Part shown: positions 16,449 to 25,368 of the stretch, one piece after another | Layout: every line of letters begins with the position of its first letter | How positions within the stretch are numbered: position 1 is the stretch's first letter | Program-made: the position numbers and the translations under genes | NCBI GenBank assembly: GCA_944392935.1 | Contig: CALXYI010000046.1 | Coordinates: forward strand, 1-59,070 | Direction of reading: 5' to 3' | From: an uncultured Spirochaetaceae bacterium | Lineage (GTDB): Bacteria > Spirochaetota > Spirochaetia > Sphaerochaetales > Sphaerochaetaceae | DNA: 59,070 bases | The notes under the pieces: model-generated | Told to the model about the DNA's origin: nothing | The model's input: only the letters and a program-made list of their open reading frames with translations | The model's database searches: none

Positions 16449-17453
16449 TTATTCTGCTCCGATGGCTGCCATCACCTGTTCGTATATTCCCTGTCCGACT
16501 TCCTCTGCATAATCGGGATATACGCTCCTAGCCACCTCAACGATGCGTGCCATCTCCTCAGGTGCGACCTCATTCACGGCCATGACACCTTCAAGCTTCT
16601 CCAGGTACTCATCATTCATACCGGATACGATCTCCCTGTTGTGGGCAACAGCCTCCTGGCATGCTTCGACGAGGATTGTCTGTATATCCTCTGGCAGGCT
16701 GTTGAAGAAATCATTGTTCATCGTGACAGCCCAGGATTCGTAGAAGACGTTTACCAGCGACAGATAATCCTGAACATCATAGAAGGTATTCTGATAGATG
16801 TTGGTCGTTGAATTCTCCTGTGCATCCACAATGTGCTGCTGCAGGGCTGAATACAGCTCTGAGAAGTTCACGGAAACGGGATTCGCACCAAGCGCCCTGA
16901 ATGTCGCGAGATGGATCGCAGCACCTCTAGTGCGGATCTTTATGCCCTGGAAGTCCTCAAGCTTCGTTATCGGGCGCACGGAATTGGTAATCTGCCTGAA
17001 TCCGATCTCAGGATATCCGAGCACCTTGAATCCTGCTTCCTCCGCATACTTGCCGAGTTCCTCACCGATTTCTCCATCCATCACCGCATAAGCTGTTTCT
17101 GCATCTGGGAAGAGGAATGCGAAATTGAGTACTCCCATCTGCGGTACGAAGCTTGAGAGATCTGTCGGCGTGCATATGGTGACTTCTGAGTTGCCGAATC
17201 CAACTGCTTCGAGCATTTCCCTTGGTCCTCCAAGCTGTCCACTGGGATAGATCTGCATCTGGACACGACCTCCTGTCCTCTCCTCAACCTCCTCCTTCCA
17301 TTCAGTGGCAAAGATGCCGATCGGATTGTCCATAGCTTCCGATAGACCGACACGGATGATTATCGGGGCATTTGGATCAGCCTCCTTGCTACCACCAGCA
17401 AATAGCATGAGCGATGAGACCAGCAGCAATGCAATGATTGTTACCTTACGCAT
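16449..17453 (-). CDS. dctP: TRAP transporter substrate-binding protein (DctP)
   Basis: A 334-residue periplasmic receptor of the DctP family. The signal peptide covers about residues 1-21 (MRKVTIIALLLVSSLMLFAG). It is followed by GSKEADPN and has no cysteine, so it is probably cut by signal peptidase I. Family motifs are MQIYPSGQLGGPREMLEA and the substrate-carboxylate arginine in FQGIKIRTRG. The later LQQHIVDAQENSTTNI is also typical. It is first in the operon, with GGAGGAATTCCT before the ATG. A TTGACA/TAGTCT promoter and a palindrome lie upstream. Ligand unknown; an organic acid is expected from the arginine. Confidence 0.92.
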   Translation of the reverse strand: MRKVTIIALLLVSSLMLFAGGSKEADPNAPIIIRVGLSEAMDNPIGIFATEWKEEVEERTGGRVQMQIYPSGQLGGPREMLEAVGFGNSEVTICTPTDLSSFVPQMGVLNFAFLFPDAETAYAVMDGEIGEELGKYAEEAGFKVLGYPEIGFRQITNSVRPITKLEDFQGIKIRTRGAAIHLATFRALGANPVSVNFSELYSALQQHIVDAQENSTTNIYQNTFYDVQDYLSLVNVFYESWAVTMNNDFFNSLPEDIQTILVEACQEAVAHNREIVSGMNDEYLEKLEGVMAVNEVAPEEMARIVEVARSVYPDYAEEVGQGIYEQVMAAIGAE

Positions 17454-17583
17454 AGGAATTCCTCCTTTTCTACAGCCATATCAAATTATCGATAATCGAT
17501 AATCGTTCTTATTCAAAGACTACACCCGTCCAGGGATTTGTCAACGTATTTTTTTCTGTCGGAAAAAAAGGAGGAATTCCTAT
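17452..17583. repeat. 18-bp inverted repeat flanking the TRAP promoter
   Basis: ATAGGAATTCCTCCTTTT at 17452-17469 recurs as its exact reverse complement at 17566-17583. The left arm contains the dctP ribosome binding site and the first bases of its start codon. The right arm has the same site pointing outward, but with ATT where ATG would be, and soon hits a stop. Confidence 0.7.
17485..17544 (-). promoter_or_regulatory. Promoter and operator of the TRAP operon
   Basis: On the minus strand there is TTGACA (17539-17544), a 16-base spacer and TAGTCT (17517-17522). The expected start of transcription is near 17510. Downstream, at about +15 to +26, is the perfect 12-bp palindrome ATTATCGATAAT (17485-17496), which runs into a second overlapping half copy. 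That placement suits a repressor, most simply the FCD-GntR protein encoded in the operon. Confidence 0.6.
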
Positions 17584-17995
17584 TTCAGGAACATAAAGCA
17601 TCCTTGGCAGTACCGCATATGATTGCAGAATCCTAGGCTGCATTGCAGAGAAGCATCAGAAATCATCGGTGAAGCCGGAATATCCTTGTTCTGACCTTGT
17701 TATCAGAGAGCAATCATTCTGCCAGCAAAGGATAAGGACCATATCCCCAGCCGCAACGATAGCCGTCATTCCTATCCTTCCTGCATTTCCCCAGGCAAAT
17801 CGATGGATACGGAACGTTTGGTCCTGCTTGCTGAAAGGAATATGATTGCAATGATCCTGCACGCTGCCTTCATACCAGAAAGAAGGAATAGCGGCATTGC
17901 CTGGTTTTGTGGATAGCAGTTCCGGAATCCTTCATCATGGCTTCCCTGCATCTTCCCATGGATAGTGCATCAGGGGCTGAAAGCAAAAGGCTTGG
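17584..17995. other. About 410 bp without a recognised gene
   Basis: Nothing here resembles a known protein on either strand. A 68-codon minus-strand frame (17656-17862) lacks a ribosome binding site and family resemblance. The outward-facing ribosome binding site at 17566-17581 hints that a gene once began here and has decayed, but no homology supports this. Confidence 0.4.
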
Positions 17996-18033
17996 CAAAA
18001 ATATAAGCCGCAGCGGCACCGGGCAGCTGCGGC
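17996..18033 (-). terminator. Terminator of the first TTT operon
   Basis: GCCGCAG/CTGCGGC stem (18007-18013 with 18027-18033). On the minus strand it is followed by TTATATTTTT. It lies 20 bases past the tctA stop. Confidence 0.75.
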
Positions 18034-18052
18034 AGGAGGCAATATGCTTCCG

Positions 18053-19549
18053 TCAGGCTTTGCTTCTGGCTTTCGTGTAAAGCTTCTTCAGAAGCGGAGA
18101 GAAGGAAACAAGGAGTATGAGTATTATGAAGAACCAGCAGATTCCTCCTCTGAAGAATATTGAAGGATCACCGCGTGTCATATCGAATGACTGCCTTACA
18201 TACTGCTCGAGCATCGGTCCGAGGACGAATGTCAGGAGCATCGGCGTCGTCGGTATGTTCGATATCTTCATAAGGTAGCCGAGCACTCCGCAGATGAGCA
18301 TCAGGACCACATCGAACATCGTATAGCTGTTCGCATAGGCCGCGATGACGCAGACTGCGATGATCACAGGCACAAGCACCTTCTTCGATACCGAGATCGC
18401 GCGCACCAGCACCGGGATGCAGACGAACGCAAGCACGAGGCAGATCACGTTGCCGATATACATCGACGCGATGAGCGACCAGACGAAGTCAGGCTGCTCC
18501 GTGAAGAGGAGCGGACCAGGCTGGAGACCCCACATCATGAGGCCGCCGAGGAGGACTGCCGTAGTGGCACCTCCGGGGATACCGAGCGTCAGGAGCGGAG
18601 CGAATGCGCCTGCGGCAGCTGCGTTGTTCGAGCTCTCAGGAGCAGCGACACCGATCATCGAACCGGTTCCTATCTCATCACGGTACTTGTTGATCCTCTT
18701 CTCCATGATATAGGAGAGGAATGCGCTCGTAGTCGCGCCTGCACCGGGCATTACGCCTACGAACGTTCCGATGATACCCTGCCTGATCGACACGGGGAGC
18801 ATCATCTTGATCTCCTTCCATGTCGGCACGCAGTCGCGTATCCTGACGTGCGTCGCCACAGCACCGTCATCTCCTGCGATGATCATGTCGATAACCTGCG
18901 CAAAGCCGAAGAATCCGACAACCATCGGGATGAATGATATGCCTGAAAGGAGGCTTATCTGGCCGAAGCTGTACCTTGACTGGCCAAGAGCCGGATCGAC
19001 GCCCACTGTCGCGAACATCAGTCCGATGGCAGTGGCAAGAAGCCCGCCAGGGATATCATCGCCCAGAAGCCAGCCTATCGACGTGAGTGCGAAGAGGACA
19101 AGCAGCGCAAGCTCAGGAGCCCCGAACGCAAGGCCTGCCCTTGCAAGCAGAGGACCTGAGACGGTAAGGATTATGATGCCTATCGTACCTCCGATGAATG
19201 AGGATACGGTCGAGGCATTGAGCGCCTTGCCAGGCAGCCCCTTCTGCGTGAGCTTGAAGCCATCTATTGATGTGACCACCGCAGGGGAATCCCCCGGGAT
19301 GTTGAGGAGGATTGCCGAGAATGCACCGCCGTACATGGTCGAATAGTAGAGACCTGCAAGCGCGATGATCGCAGTGGTCGGGTTCATTCCGAATGTAAGC
19401 GGCAGCAGGAGCGAGACGCCCGTGATGCCTCCGAGTCCCGGCATAGCGCCGATTATGAGTCCGACGACTGCACCGAAGATAGCGGCTGCCATGTTCTCCA
19501 GGCTGAATGCAATGCTGAAGCCATGCAGCAGTAATGCGATATTCTCCAT
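18053..19549 (-). CDS. tctA: Tripartite tricarboxylate transporter large permease (TctA)
   Basis: A 498-residue polytopic protein of the TctA family, the main channel of a Na+/H+-driven binding-protein-dependent importer. It has two related halves, each with a conserved loop: FSAILLNIPGDSPAVVTS in the first and GAFAPLLTLGIPGGATTA in the second. About 11-12 membrane segments are predicted. The ATG follows GGAGGATATC. It is the last gene of an operon that starts from a sigma-54 promoter at 22475-22490. It probably carries a di- or tricarboxylate or sugar acid. Confidence 0.93.
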   Translation of the reverse strand: MENIALLLHGFSIAFSLENMAAAIFGAVVGLIIGAMPGLGGITGVSLLLPLTFGMNPTTAIIALAGLYYSTMYGGAFSAILLNIPGDSPAVVTSIDGFKLTQKGLPGKALNASTVSSFIGGTIGIIILTVSGPLLARAGLAFGAPELALLVLFALTSIGWLLGDDIPGGLLATAIGLMFATVGVDPALGQSRYSFGQISLLSGISFIPMVVGFFGFAQVIDMIIAGDDGAVATHVRIRDCVPTWKEIKMMLPVSIRQGIIGTFVGVMPGAGATTSAFLSYIMEKRINKYRDEIGTGSMIGVAAPESSNNAAAAGAFAPLLTLGIPGGATTAVLLGGLMMWGLQPGPLLFTEQPDFVWSLIASMYIGNVICLVLAFVCIPVLVRAISVSKKVLVPVIIAVCVIAAYANSYTMFDVVLMLICGVLGYLMKISNIPTTPMLLTFVLGPMLEQYVRQSFDMTRGDPSIFFRGGICWFFIILILLVSFSPLLKKLYTKARSKA

Positions 19550-19563
19550 GATATCCTCCTATC

Positions 19564-19989
19564 TCAGAGCAGCTCGAACACGCCCATCGGGAGCGGGACG
19601 GCAAGCCACAGATCGAAAACAAGCCAGAGAACCAGTGCCGTGCCTACACCGACAGCGATCGACTTGCCCCACTTCTCCTTCTCGTATATGACCATCCAGA
19701 GGATGATGAACACGCCGAGGGCGGGGATGAGACCTATGATGTAGGAAGCTATGATTATCCCTATAACACCAGCGATCGGAAGAACCGACTTGATGGAGAA
19801 ATCTGCCTTCTCCCTGGTCCTATAGCGGCGGATAATCAGAACTGCACCGAACACGATGGCCATGATTCCCGCGATGAGCGGGAACAGGCCTCCTCCGGGT
19901 CCATTGAGGACCCAGAGTCTATAACCGAATGCCTTGACTGCCCAGTAGATGCCTACAAGTATCGACAGTCCGGGGAATACATATCCCAT
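19564..19989 (-). CDS. tctB: Tripartite tricarboxylate transporter small permease (TctB)
   Basis: A 141-residue four-helix membrane protein of the TctB family. Segments include FPLIAGIMAIVFGAVLII and the long hydrophobic C-terminal pair (IIIASYIIGLIPALGVFIIL and LVLWLVFDLWLAVPLP). The start could be the ATG at 19989 or an in-frame GTG two codons upstream; GAGGTG lies directly before the ATG. It is flanked by tctA and tctC, and low sequence conservation is normal for this subunit. Confidence 0.88.
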   Translation of the reverse strand: MGYVFPGLSILVGIYWAVKAFGYRLWVLNGPGGGLFPLIAGIMAIVFGAVLIIRRYRTREKADFSIKSVLPIAGVIGIIIASYIIGLIPALGVFIILWMVIYEKEKWGKSIAVGVGTALVLWLVFDLWLAVPLPMGVFELL

Positions 19990-20011
19990 AAACACCTCTT
20001 ATAGATGAAGT

Positions 20012-21028
20012 CTAATTCAGGAGATCGAAGTATCCGACTTCCTCGAATGTCTGCATTATCTGATTGACATGGTCTGCCGTGAACTGCATGGCTTCCTCAT
20101 GCGGCATGAATGCCGGCTGGAGGTTGTTCGCCTCAAGGTAGTTCACATTCCATTCCTCAGTCTCGGTGATCCTCTTGCAGAGGTCTACATAATAGTTGAG
20201 AGCTGCCTCAGGCATGTCCTTGGCGCCGGAAAGGCCGCGGAACTCACGGTATGTGATCTCAGGATATCCAAGCTCGATGAATGTAGGAGCATCGCCGAAG
20301 AGCTCGCCGGAAATGCGCTCAGGAGCGAATGTCACGACCGGCTTCAGAAGTCCGCCGCGGACCTGTCCGATGCACTCGCCAGGATTGAGGATACCTACGT
20401 CGACATGACCGCCGAGGAGTGCGCTGGCAACGTCTCCGGAGGAGTCATACTGGACATAGTTCATATCAAGTCCGATATACTTCCTCATGAGCTCGAAGCC
20501 GAGCTGGCTCGTGTTGCCTCTCTGGTCTGAGCCGAACCTGAGCTTGCCGGGATTGGCCTTTGCATACTCGATCACATCCTCGATAGTCTCGAACGGACCG
20601 TCGGTGCGTACGCAGAGCGTGATATCATCCCATGCCATGATAGCGATGATGTCAGTCAGGTCATCCCACTGCATCTCCCATCCATTGACTGCGGAAACGA
20701 CGATGTTGCCTGAATGAAGCGAAAGGAGAGTATACGGATCGCCCTTCTGGGAACCGACATAGTTGTAGCCTACAGCGCAGGCTCCGCCCGGCCTGTTCTC
20801 GACAACGAAGTTCTTCTCCGTCATGTGGTTGCGGTTCACGATATCCGCGATCATGCGTGCTGAGATGTCAGAGCCGCCACCAGGGTTGGCAGGAACTATG
20901 ATCCTAGCCTCCTTTGTCATCTGGAATGTCCCGTCATCGGAGACTTCCGCGCTTCCCTTTGCCATAAGCGGCATGGCCGCTACGATGAGGATTGCTGCAA
21001 GCAATGCCACCATTCTCATCTTTCTCAT
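20012..21028 (-). CDS. tctC: Tripartite tricarboxylate transporter substrate-binding protein (TctC)
   Basis: A 338-residue TctC/Bug-family periplasmic receptor. The signal peptide runs to about residue 23 (ending MPLMAKGSAE) and has no lipobox Cys. Family motifs are IIVPANPGGGSDISARM near the N-terminus and VENRPGGACAVGYNYV, both of which line the ligand pocket through main-chain contacts. GGHVDVGILNPGE follows. It is made just after the SAF-domain oxidoreductase and before both permeases. Bug proteins usually bind carboxylates. Confidence 0.92.
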   Translation of the reverse strand: MRKMRMVALLAAILIVAAMPLMAKGSAEVSDDGTFQMTKEARIIVPANPGGGSDISARMIADIVNRNHMTEKNFVVENRPGGACAVGYNYVGSQKGDPYTLLSLHSGNIVVSAVNGWEMQWDDLTDIIAIMAWDDITLCVRTDGPFETIEDVIEYAKANPGKLRFGSDQRGNTSQLGFELMRKYIGLDMNYVQYDSSGDVASALLGGHVDVGILNPGECIGQVRGGLLKPVVTFAPERISGELFGDAPTFIELGYPEITYREFRGLSGAKDMPEAALNYYVDLCKRITETEEWNVNYLEANNLQPAFMPHEEAMQFTADHVNQIMQTFEEVGYFDLLN

Positions 21029-21050
21029 ATATTCCTCCTTTGGAATTCCA

Positions 21051-22445
21051 TTACATAAGATCCTGCTCGGCCCTGAGGGTCCAGAGCATCGAATCCTCTG
21101 GCTGCTCGATCATCGAATAGGTGATCACCGTTCCCTTCGGCACGTCGACAGCAAGGCGGCGTCCGTTGAGCATGTGGGCCGGAATCGGGGCATCCGGTGC
21201 GATCGGACGGGCCGGGACCATGTGCGTGAGAAGCCTCTCATCATGGTCATTGCCCATCACATCGCCCTTCTTCAGGTCCACGACCGCCTCCTGGACGATA
21301 TCATAGTCCTGCCTGAATGACTCATCGACGAGCGAGAGGCCATACATGCCTGCAGCCACAAGCGTAGTCGCTGCCTCCACTCCGCAGAGATGATATGGCT
21401 TGTAGACAAGCGCTGAGGTGCCTTTCCTGTTGGAGATGCAGCCCTTCGTATTGAGTATCATCTGCGAATAATCGTTATCAGCATGGACAACGATGAACAC
21501 ACCGCCGCCCAGTCCTGCTTCCCTCTTCTCGTGGATGCTTGTCACGACCTCTATCGCGCTGTCAACGGAAAGCACCCCGCCATTCTCCTTCAGAGAGAGG
21601 ACCTCCGGTATCTCCGAAGTGCGCACGACTGCATCATGGAGCAGCTCAGTATCAGGGCGGAGTCCGGATGCATTCGCCGCGATCACCATCTCACAGAGAT
21701 CGAATCCACCGCGCTTGTCGAGCTTGTCGAGGATCAGCTTCCTCTGGGCGACCCTTGCTCCAGGATCATCCCCGAGCTCCTCGAAGAGCGCAACCTCATC
21801 ATCCTTGAGCTGCACGGTCTTCGTTTCCTTTATCGTTATCCCATTGTCGCGGTAGACAGTAACGGTCCTGCTGTCCTTGTCATAGATGAACTCCGCATCA
21901 CGGCTCTTGCCGCCGCAGACGATGTGCAGTCCGAGGCTGCGTGCCCAGCCGATGAGCTCGATGAGGGCACCATGCTGATCGCCGTCGACCGGTGTATAGA
22001 CAACTCCCTTCTCTGCTGCGTGCCTGCGGAGTATCGGGCCTACGCAGGAATCCGTCTCCTTGGAGACGATGACAACGTTCTTGCCGTTCTGTATAGCAGC
22101 CTCCGCATGCCTTGCACCGGCTTCTGGATTGCCTGTTCCCTCGACTATCGTATCGATAGGGAGATCCATGAGGATCATCGCATCGGAAACAGCTGCAAGC
22201 ACACCGCTCTCCATCGCAGAGAGCACTTCCTCGCGTGTCGAGCAGAATCTCAGGCCATCCTCACCCAGTCCTGCGCGCTCTGCGGCTGCACGTATGGCAT
22301 CCGCGTTCTTGTCGGCTATGGCCGCGACCTTCAGCTCCTTGAGCATCAGGGACTGGATCAGCACAGCCGTACCGAAATGCCCTGTCCCTATAAGGGCAAT
22401 CGATGTTGTATCCTTCTTTCTGCCGTTCAGATTGTGGTAGAACAT
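21051..22445 (-). CDS. NAD(P)-dependent oxidoreductase, homoserine-dehydrogenase-like with C-terminal SAF domain
   Basis: A 464-residue protein. The N-terminal Rossmann fold begins ALIGTGHFGTAV (about 17-28). A homoserine-dehydrogenase-like middle follows, with GNPEAGARHAEAAI and YTPVDGDQHGALIEL. The C-terminal part has a SAF-like stretch (VPKGTVITYSMIEQPED). Such proteins recur beside TTT transporters and sugar-acid genes and are presumed to oxidise a hydroxy acid. The substrate is not readable here. I chose the ATG at 22445, which has GCGAGGTGAAA, because the upstream ATG at 22466 lies at the predicted transcription start of the sigma-54 promoter. It is first in the operon. Confidence 0.75.
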   Translation of the reverse strand: MFYHNLNGRKKDTTSIALIGTGHFGTAVLIQSLMLKELKVAAIADKNADAIRAAAERAGLGEDGLRFCSTREEVLSAMESGVLAAVSDAMILMDLPIDTIVEGTGNPEAGARHAEAAIQNGKNVVIVSKETDSCVGPILRRHAAEKGVVYTPVDGDQHGALIELIGWARSLGLHIVCGGKSRDAEFIYDKDSRTVTVYRDNGITIKETKTVQLKDDEVALFEELGDDPGARVAQRKLILDKLDKRGGFDLCEMVIAANASGLRPDTELLHDAVVRTSEIPEVLSLKENGGVLSVDSAIEVVTSIHEKREAGLGGGVFIVVHADNDYSQMILNTKGCISNRKGTSALVYKPYHLCGVEAATTLVAAGMYGLSLVDESFRQDYDIVQEAVVDLKKGDVMGNDHDERLLTHMVPARPIAPDAPIPAHMLNGRRLAVDVPKGTVITYSMIEQPEDSMLWTLRAEQDLM

Positions 22446-22474
22446 TTTCACCTCGCTTTTAGTCAAACACAGTA

Positions 22475-22490
22475 TGCATATTCAGTGCCA
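22475..22490 (-). promoter_or_regulatory. Sigma-54 (-24/-12) promoter
   Basis: Minus strand TGGCACTGAATATGCA: the GG and GC doublets are exactly 12 bases apart and it agrees with TGGCAC-N5-TTGC-type consensus except one T. Transcription would start near 22464, giving a leader of about 20 bases before the ATG at 22445. A sigma-54 activator gene is immediately upstream. Confidence 0.8.
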
Positions 22491-22588
22491 ACTATGCGGC
22501 GATATGCTTTTTCACCACTTTAATTCAAGCAAAATAATAAAATTAAACAATAGATATAAAATTATGCATTTTTTGTCGAGACAGAATA

Positions 22589-22618
22589 TGCATTGCATAC
22601 GCAATAGCATGCAATGCA
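22589..22618. promoter_or_regulatory. Putative upstream activator site for the first EBP
   Basis: Perfect 10-bp inverted repeat TGCATTGCAT/ATGCAATGCA with a 10-base spacer. It starts one base past the EBP stop codon and about 100 bp upstream of the -24 element, the usual position for an enhancer. The stem is AT-rich with no adjacent U-run, so a terminator role is less likely. Confidence 0.65.
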
Positions 22619-22619
22619 A

Positions 22620-24482
22620 TTATAGCAGGCCAAGCTTCTTCATCCGCCTGTAGAGCGTTGATGCATCGATCCCGAGCTCTGCAGCGGTCTCCTTCCTGGA
22701 GCCGCCATGGCGCTGCAGCATCTCACGGAGCCTTCCTGCCTCATCGGAAGCAGCAGGTGGCGCACAGCGCTGCCCGAGAGCCCTGAGCACATCGCTTCTT
22801 GAGGCAGCAGATGAATCGCAGAATACCGTAAGGCGTTCCGCGAAGTTCCTCAGCTCCCTGACATTGCCGGGCCAGGAATACGAGAGGACGGGGGCAAGGG
22901 CATCGGATGCGACTGCCAGGACACGCCCGCCGCTGCGCTCTGCCTCATCCCGGAGGAATGCTGAGAGAAGCGCCGGTATATCCTCTGCATGCTGCCTGAG
23001 CGGCGGGATGGAGAGCGAAAGGACATTCAGCCGGTAAAGGAGATCGGAGCGGAAAGCCCCTTCCGCAACCAGCTTGCCGAGATTCCTGTTCGTCGCAGCT
23101 ATGACGCGTACGTCAATCGGCGTTATGCGGTCATTGCCGAGCCTTATGATCTCCTTCTCCTGCAGCACCCTCAGGAGACGCGCCTGAAGCGCAAGCGGTA
23201 TCTCGCCTATCTCGTCAAGGAATATGGTCCCGCCGCCATGCGCAAGCTCGAAAAGCCCCGCCTTGCCGCCTGAACGCGCACCTGTGAACGCTCCCTCGAC
23301 ATAGCCGAAGAGCTCCGATTCCAGGAGGCTTTCGGGAAGAGCGGCGCAGTTGATGGCCACGAACGGCCCCTTCGCCCTCCTGGACCTGCCATGGATGCTC
23401 TGGGCGAAGAGCTCCTTGCCGCATCCCGTCTCGCCTTCGATGAGGACACATGCATCGGAGAGGGCAAGGCGCTCAGCTGTCTCCTTCGCCTCCCTCATCA
23501 CGGCGGAGCTGCCTATGATATCCGAAAAGCCGTACTTGACGGCGAAGCCCTTCGCATTGCGGCTCTTGCGGATCTTGTCCTCCAGCCGCTGGATGCTGTC
23601 AACAGGCTGGAAAGTGACGACGTACTCGTCCTTGCCGCCTCCGGAGGACGGCACGGGAATGAGATTGAGGCTGACTTCCCTGCCTGCAAGGCGGCATATC
23701 TCCCCGAGAACAGGTTCCGGGGAAGGAAGCGCATCACGTATGCTGAAGCCTTCGATCGAAGCCTCTATGCTGCGTCCTATGCGTCCCGGGCCCATCATCT
23801 TCTCCGCATACTGGTTGAGCATCAGGATGGTCATGTCGGAATCGATGGAGATGATGCCTTCGGTCGTATACTCGAGTATGGTCTGTATCCTGTCGCTGCG
23901 CTTCCGCTCAGCACGGTATATCTCGACGCTCCTGACAGCCTCGTCGACAGCCAGCGATACCGCCTCCTCTCCTGTCTCGATGAGTATGCATGGGAATCCC
24001 ATCCCGCCTGCGGCCTCATATACAGCCCTTCCTCCCAGGACCACATCCGAGACCTCCGAGATCGACTGCAGGAGATGGGAGATGAAGAAAGGCTGCTCAA
24101 TCGTGTAGCTCAGGATCGTTATGTCGGGGAAGACCGAGCCTATGGACTCGGCACCGTATGTCATCGAATATGTACCGACTATGGCTATGCGCTTCGCGTT
24201 GTAGCGTGTCCTTGCCTTGTTGACGGCAGAGAGGACATCGAAGCCGCTGAGCTTGAACTCGATTATCGGGAACGGAAGACCGCCCTTCGCCAGCTGCGCC
24301 GTGAAGCCACGGGCAACTATTATATCGGTGGACGGAGGGATCTCGCTCTCGGGAGGGATCTCTCCTGTCTTCGTCATCAGGATGTGCGATTCTATGGATC
24401 CTCTGTCCGGACGTTCGTCAAGGACCTTCTCTATCACGGACCGAAGCCCCAGATATGGAGCGAAGAAAGTTATGCCGATCAT
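22620..24482 (-). CDS. Sigma-54-dependent activator with PrpR-type N-terminal domain
   Basis: A 620-residue enhancer-binding protein. Residues 1-190 resemble the PrpR N-terminal sensor ([30 protein letters not shown]). A PAS-like region follows ([16 protein letters not shown], about 205-225). The AAA+ domain has Walker [11 protein letters not shown], the sigma-54 contact loop GAFTGA and Walker [12 protein letters not shown]. The C-terminus is a Fis-type helix-turn-helix ([20 protein letters not shown]). The N-terminal domain probably senses the substrate of the neighbouring TTT operon. The inverted repeat at 22589-22618 is its likely binding site, and the promoter at 22475-22490 its target. 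Confidence 0.93.
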   Translation of the reverse strand: MIGITFFAPYLGLRSVIEKVLDERPDRGSIESHILMTKTGEIPPESEIPPSTDIIVARGFTAQLAKGGLPFPIIEFKLSGFDVLSAVNKARTRYNAKRIAIVGTYSMTYGAESIGSVFPDITILSYTIEQPFFISHLLQSISEVSDVVLGGRAVYEAAGGMGFPCILIETGEEAVSLAVDEAVRSVEIYRAERKRSDRIQTILEYTTEGIISIDSDMTILMLNQYAEKMMGPGRIGRSIEASIEGFSIRDALPSPEPVLGEICRLAGREVSLNLIPVPSSGGGKDEYVVTFQPVDSIQRLEDKIRKSRNAKGFAVKYGFSDIIGSSAVMREAKETAERLALSDACVLIEGETGCGKELFAQSIHGRSRRAKGPFVAINCAALPESLLESELFGYVEGAFTGARSGGKAGLFELAHGGGTIFLDEIGEIPLALQARLLRVLQEKEIIRLGNDRITPIDVRVIAATNRNLGKLVAEGAFRSDLLYRLNVLSLSIPPLRQHAEDIPALLSAFLRDEAERSGGRVLAVASDALAPVLSYSWPGNVRELRNFAERLTVFCDSSAASRSDVLRALGQRCAPPAASDEAGRLREMLQRHGGSRKETAAELGIDASTLYRRMKKLGLL

Positions 24483-24497
24483 TTATCCTGCCTGATT

Positions 24498-24533
24498 GAA
24501 AAAGCCATAGGCGCATCATAGCACACCTATGGC
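24498..24533 (-). terminator. Terminator of the transketolase-LarA operon
   Basis: GCCATAGG/CCTATGGC stem (24504-24511 with 24526-24533). On the minus strand it is followed by TTTTTC. It separates this operon from the downstream EBP gene. Confidence 0.75.
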
Positions 24534-24558
24534 CTTTCCTTCCCGTCTGCTTGCGGGA

Positions 24559-25368
24559 TCAGATATACCTTGCGCGGAGGAACTTCACTGCACGCTGCGC
24601 AGCTGTATCCGGATCAGGATACGGGAGGCACTCGACTGTGCACCAGCCATCGTATCCGATCTTCCCGAGCGCTGAGAAGATGTCATCGAAATCCATGTGA
24701 CCGTCGCCAGGGGCATGGCGGTTGGAATCCGCAAGATGGACGTACCTGACGTTCTCGGCATTGCGTATGAGCGACTCGCCTATATGGTCATCCTCGATAT
24801 TCATATGGAACACGTCCGGCATCATCGTGAAGTTCTTCCTTCCGACCTTCCTGACAAGCTCGGTGCCCTCGTCAACGCTGTTGATGTAGTCGATCTCATA
24901 CCTGTTGACTGGCTCGAGGATCATGGTGACGCCACGCTTCTCGGCATAGTCGCAGAGCTTGTTCGCCATATCGAGGAAGAGCTTCTCTGCCTCCTCCCTT
25001 GGCTTGTCTCCGATGAAGCCCCTGACACGACCGATGTTGACAAGCCCGCCGAATTCGGATGCGAGATCGATGAAGCCATGGAATGCCTTCTCGAGCTCAG
25101 CCCTCTTCCCGCTGTCGCTGTCGGTGAACATCAGGCCGCGTGCCGCGAAGACCTGGCCGGAGGAGATTGCGGACACCTCCATGCTGTTCTTCCTAAGGAT
25201 AGAGCCAAGCTCCTCATGCGTGATCTCATCCGGATCCTTGAGGGCAAGCTCAACCCCATCATATCCATATTCATGTGCAAGCTTTATCGATTTCTCGAGT
25301 CCGCGGAGCACTACGAACGCCGACGGAAGCGCATTCTCGCTAGCGATGGCGATACCAAGCCTGATCAT
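24559..25368 (-). CDS. Sugar phosphate isomerase/epimerase-type TIM-barrel protein
   Basis: A 269-residue xylose-isomerase-like TIM-barrel protein, probably a metal-dependent ketose or keto-acid epimerase/isomerase. Metal-site features are TMILEPVNRYEIDYINS (Glu), MMPDVFHMNIEDD (Asp and His), RYVHLADSNRHAPGDGHMDF and a late WCTVECLPYP (Glu). This is the tagatose/allulose 3-epimerase or hydroxypyruvate-isomerase-like pattern. The ATG has GAAGGAGGCAGGAA and overlaps the LarA stop by 4 bp. Its placement after LarA and an alcohol dehydrogenase fits sugar or sugar-acid breakdown, but the substrate is unknown. Confidence 0.82.
   Translation of the reverse strand: MIRLGIAIASENALPSAFVVLRGLEKSIKLAHEYGYDGVELALKDPDEITHEELGSILRKNSMEVSAISSGQVFAARGLMFTDSDSGKRAELEKAFHGFIDLASEFGGLVNIGRVRGFIGDKPREEAEKLFLDMANKLCDYAEKRGVTMILEPVNRYEIDYINSVDEGTELVRKVGRKNFTMMPDVFHMNIEDDHIGESLIRNAENVRYVHLADSNRHAPGDGHMDFDDIFSALGKIGYDGWCTVECLPYPDPDTAAQRAVKFLRARYI

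Noticed and set aside
17656-17862. 68-codon minus-strand ORF in the gap before the first TTT operon
   Set aside because: No ribosome binding site, no family resemblance and no operon context; open by chance.
22589-22618. Inverted repeat at the EBP stop read as a terminator
   Set aside because: AT-rich stem and no U-tract directly after it; its distance to the sigma-54 promoter fits an enhancer better.
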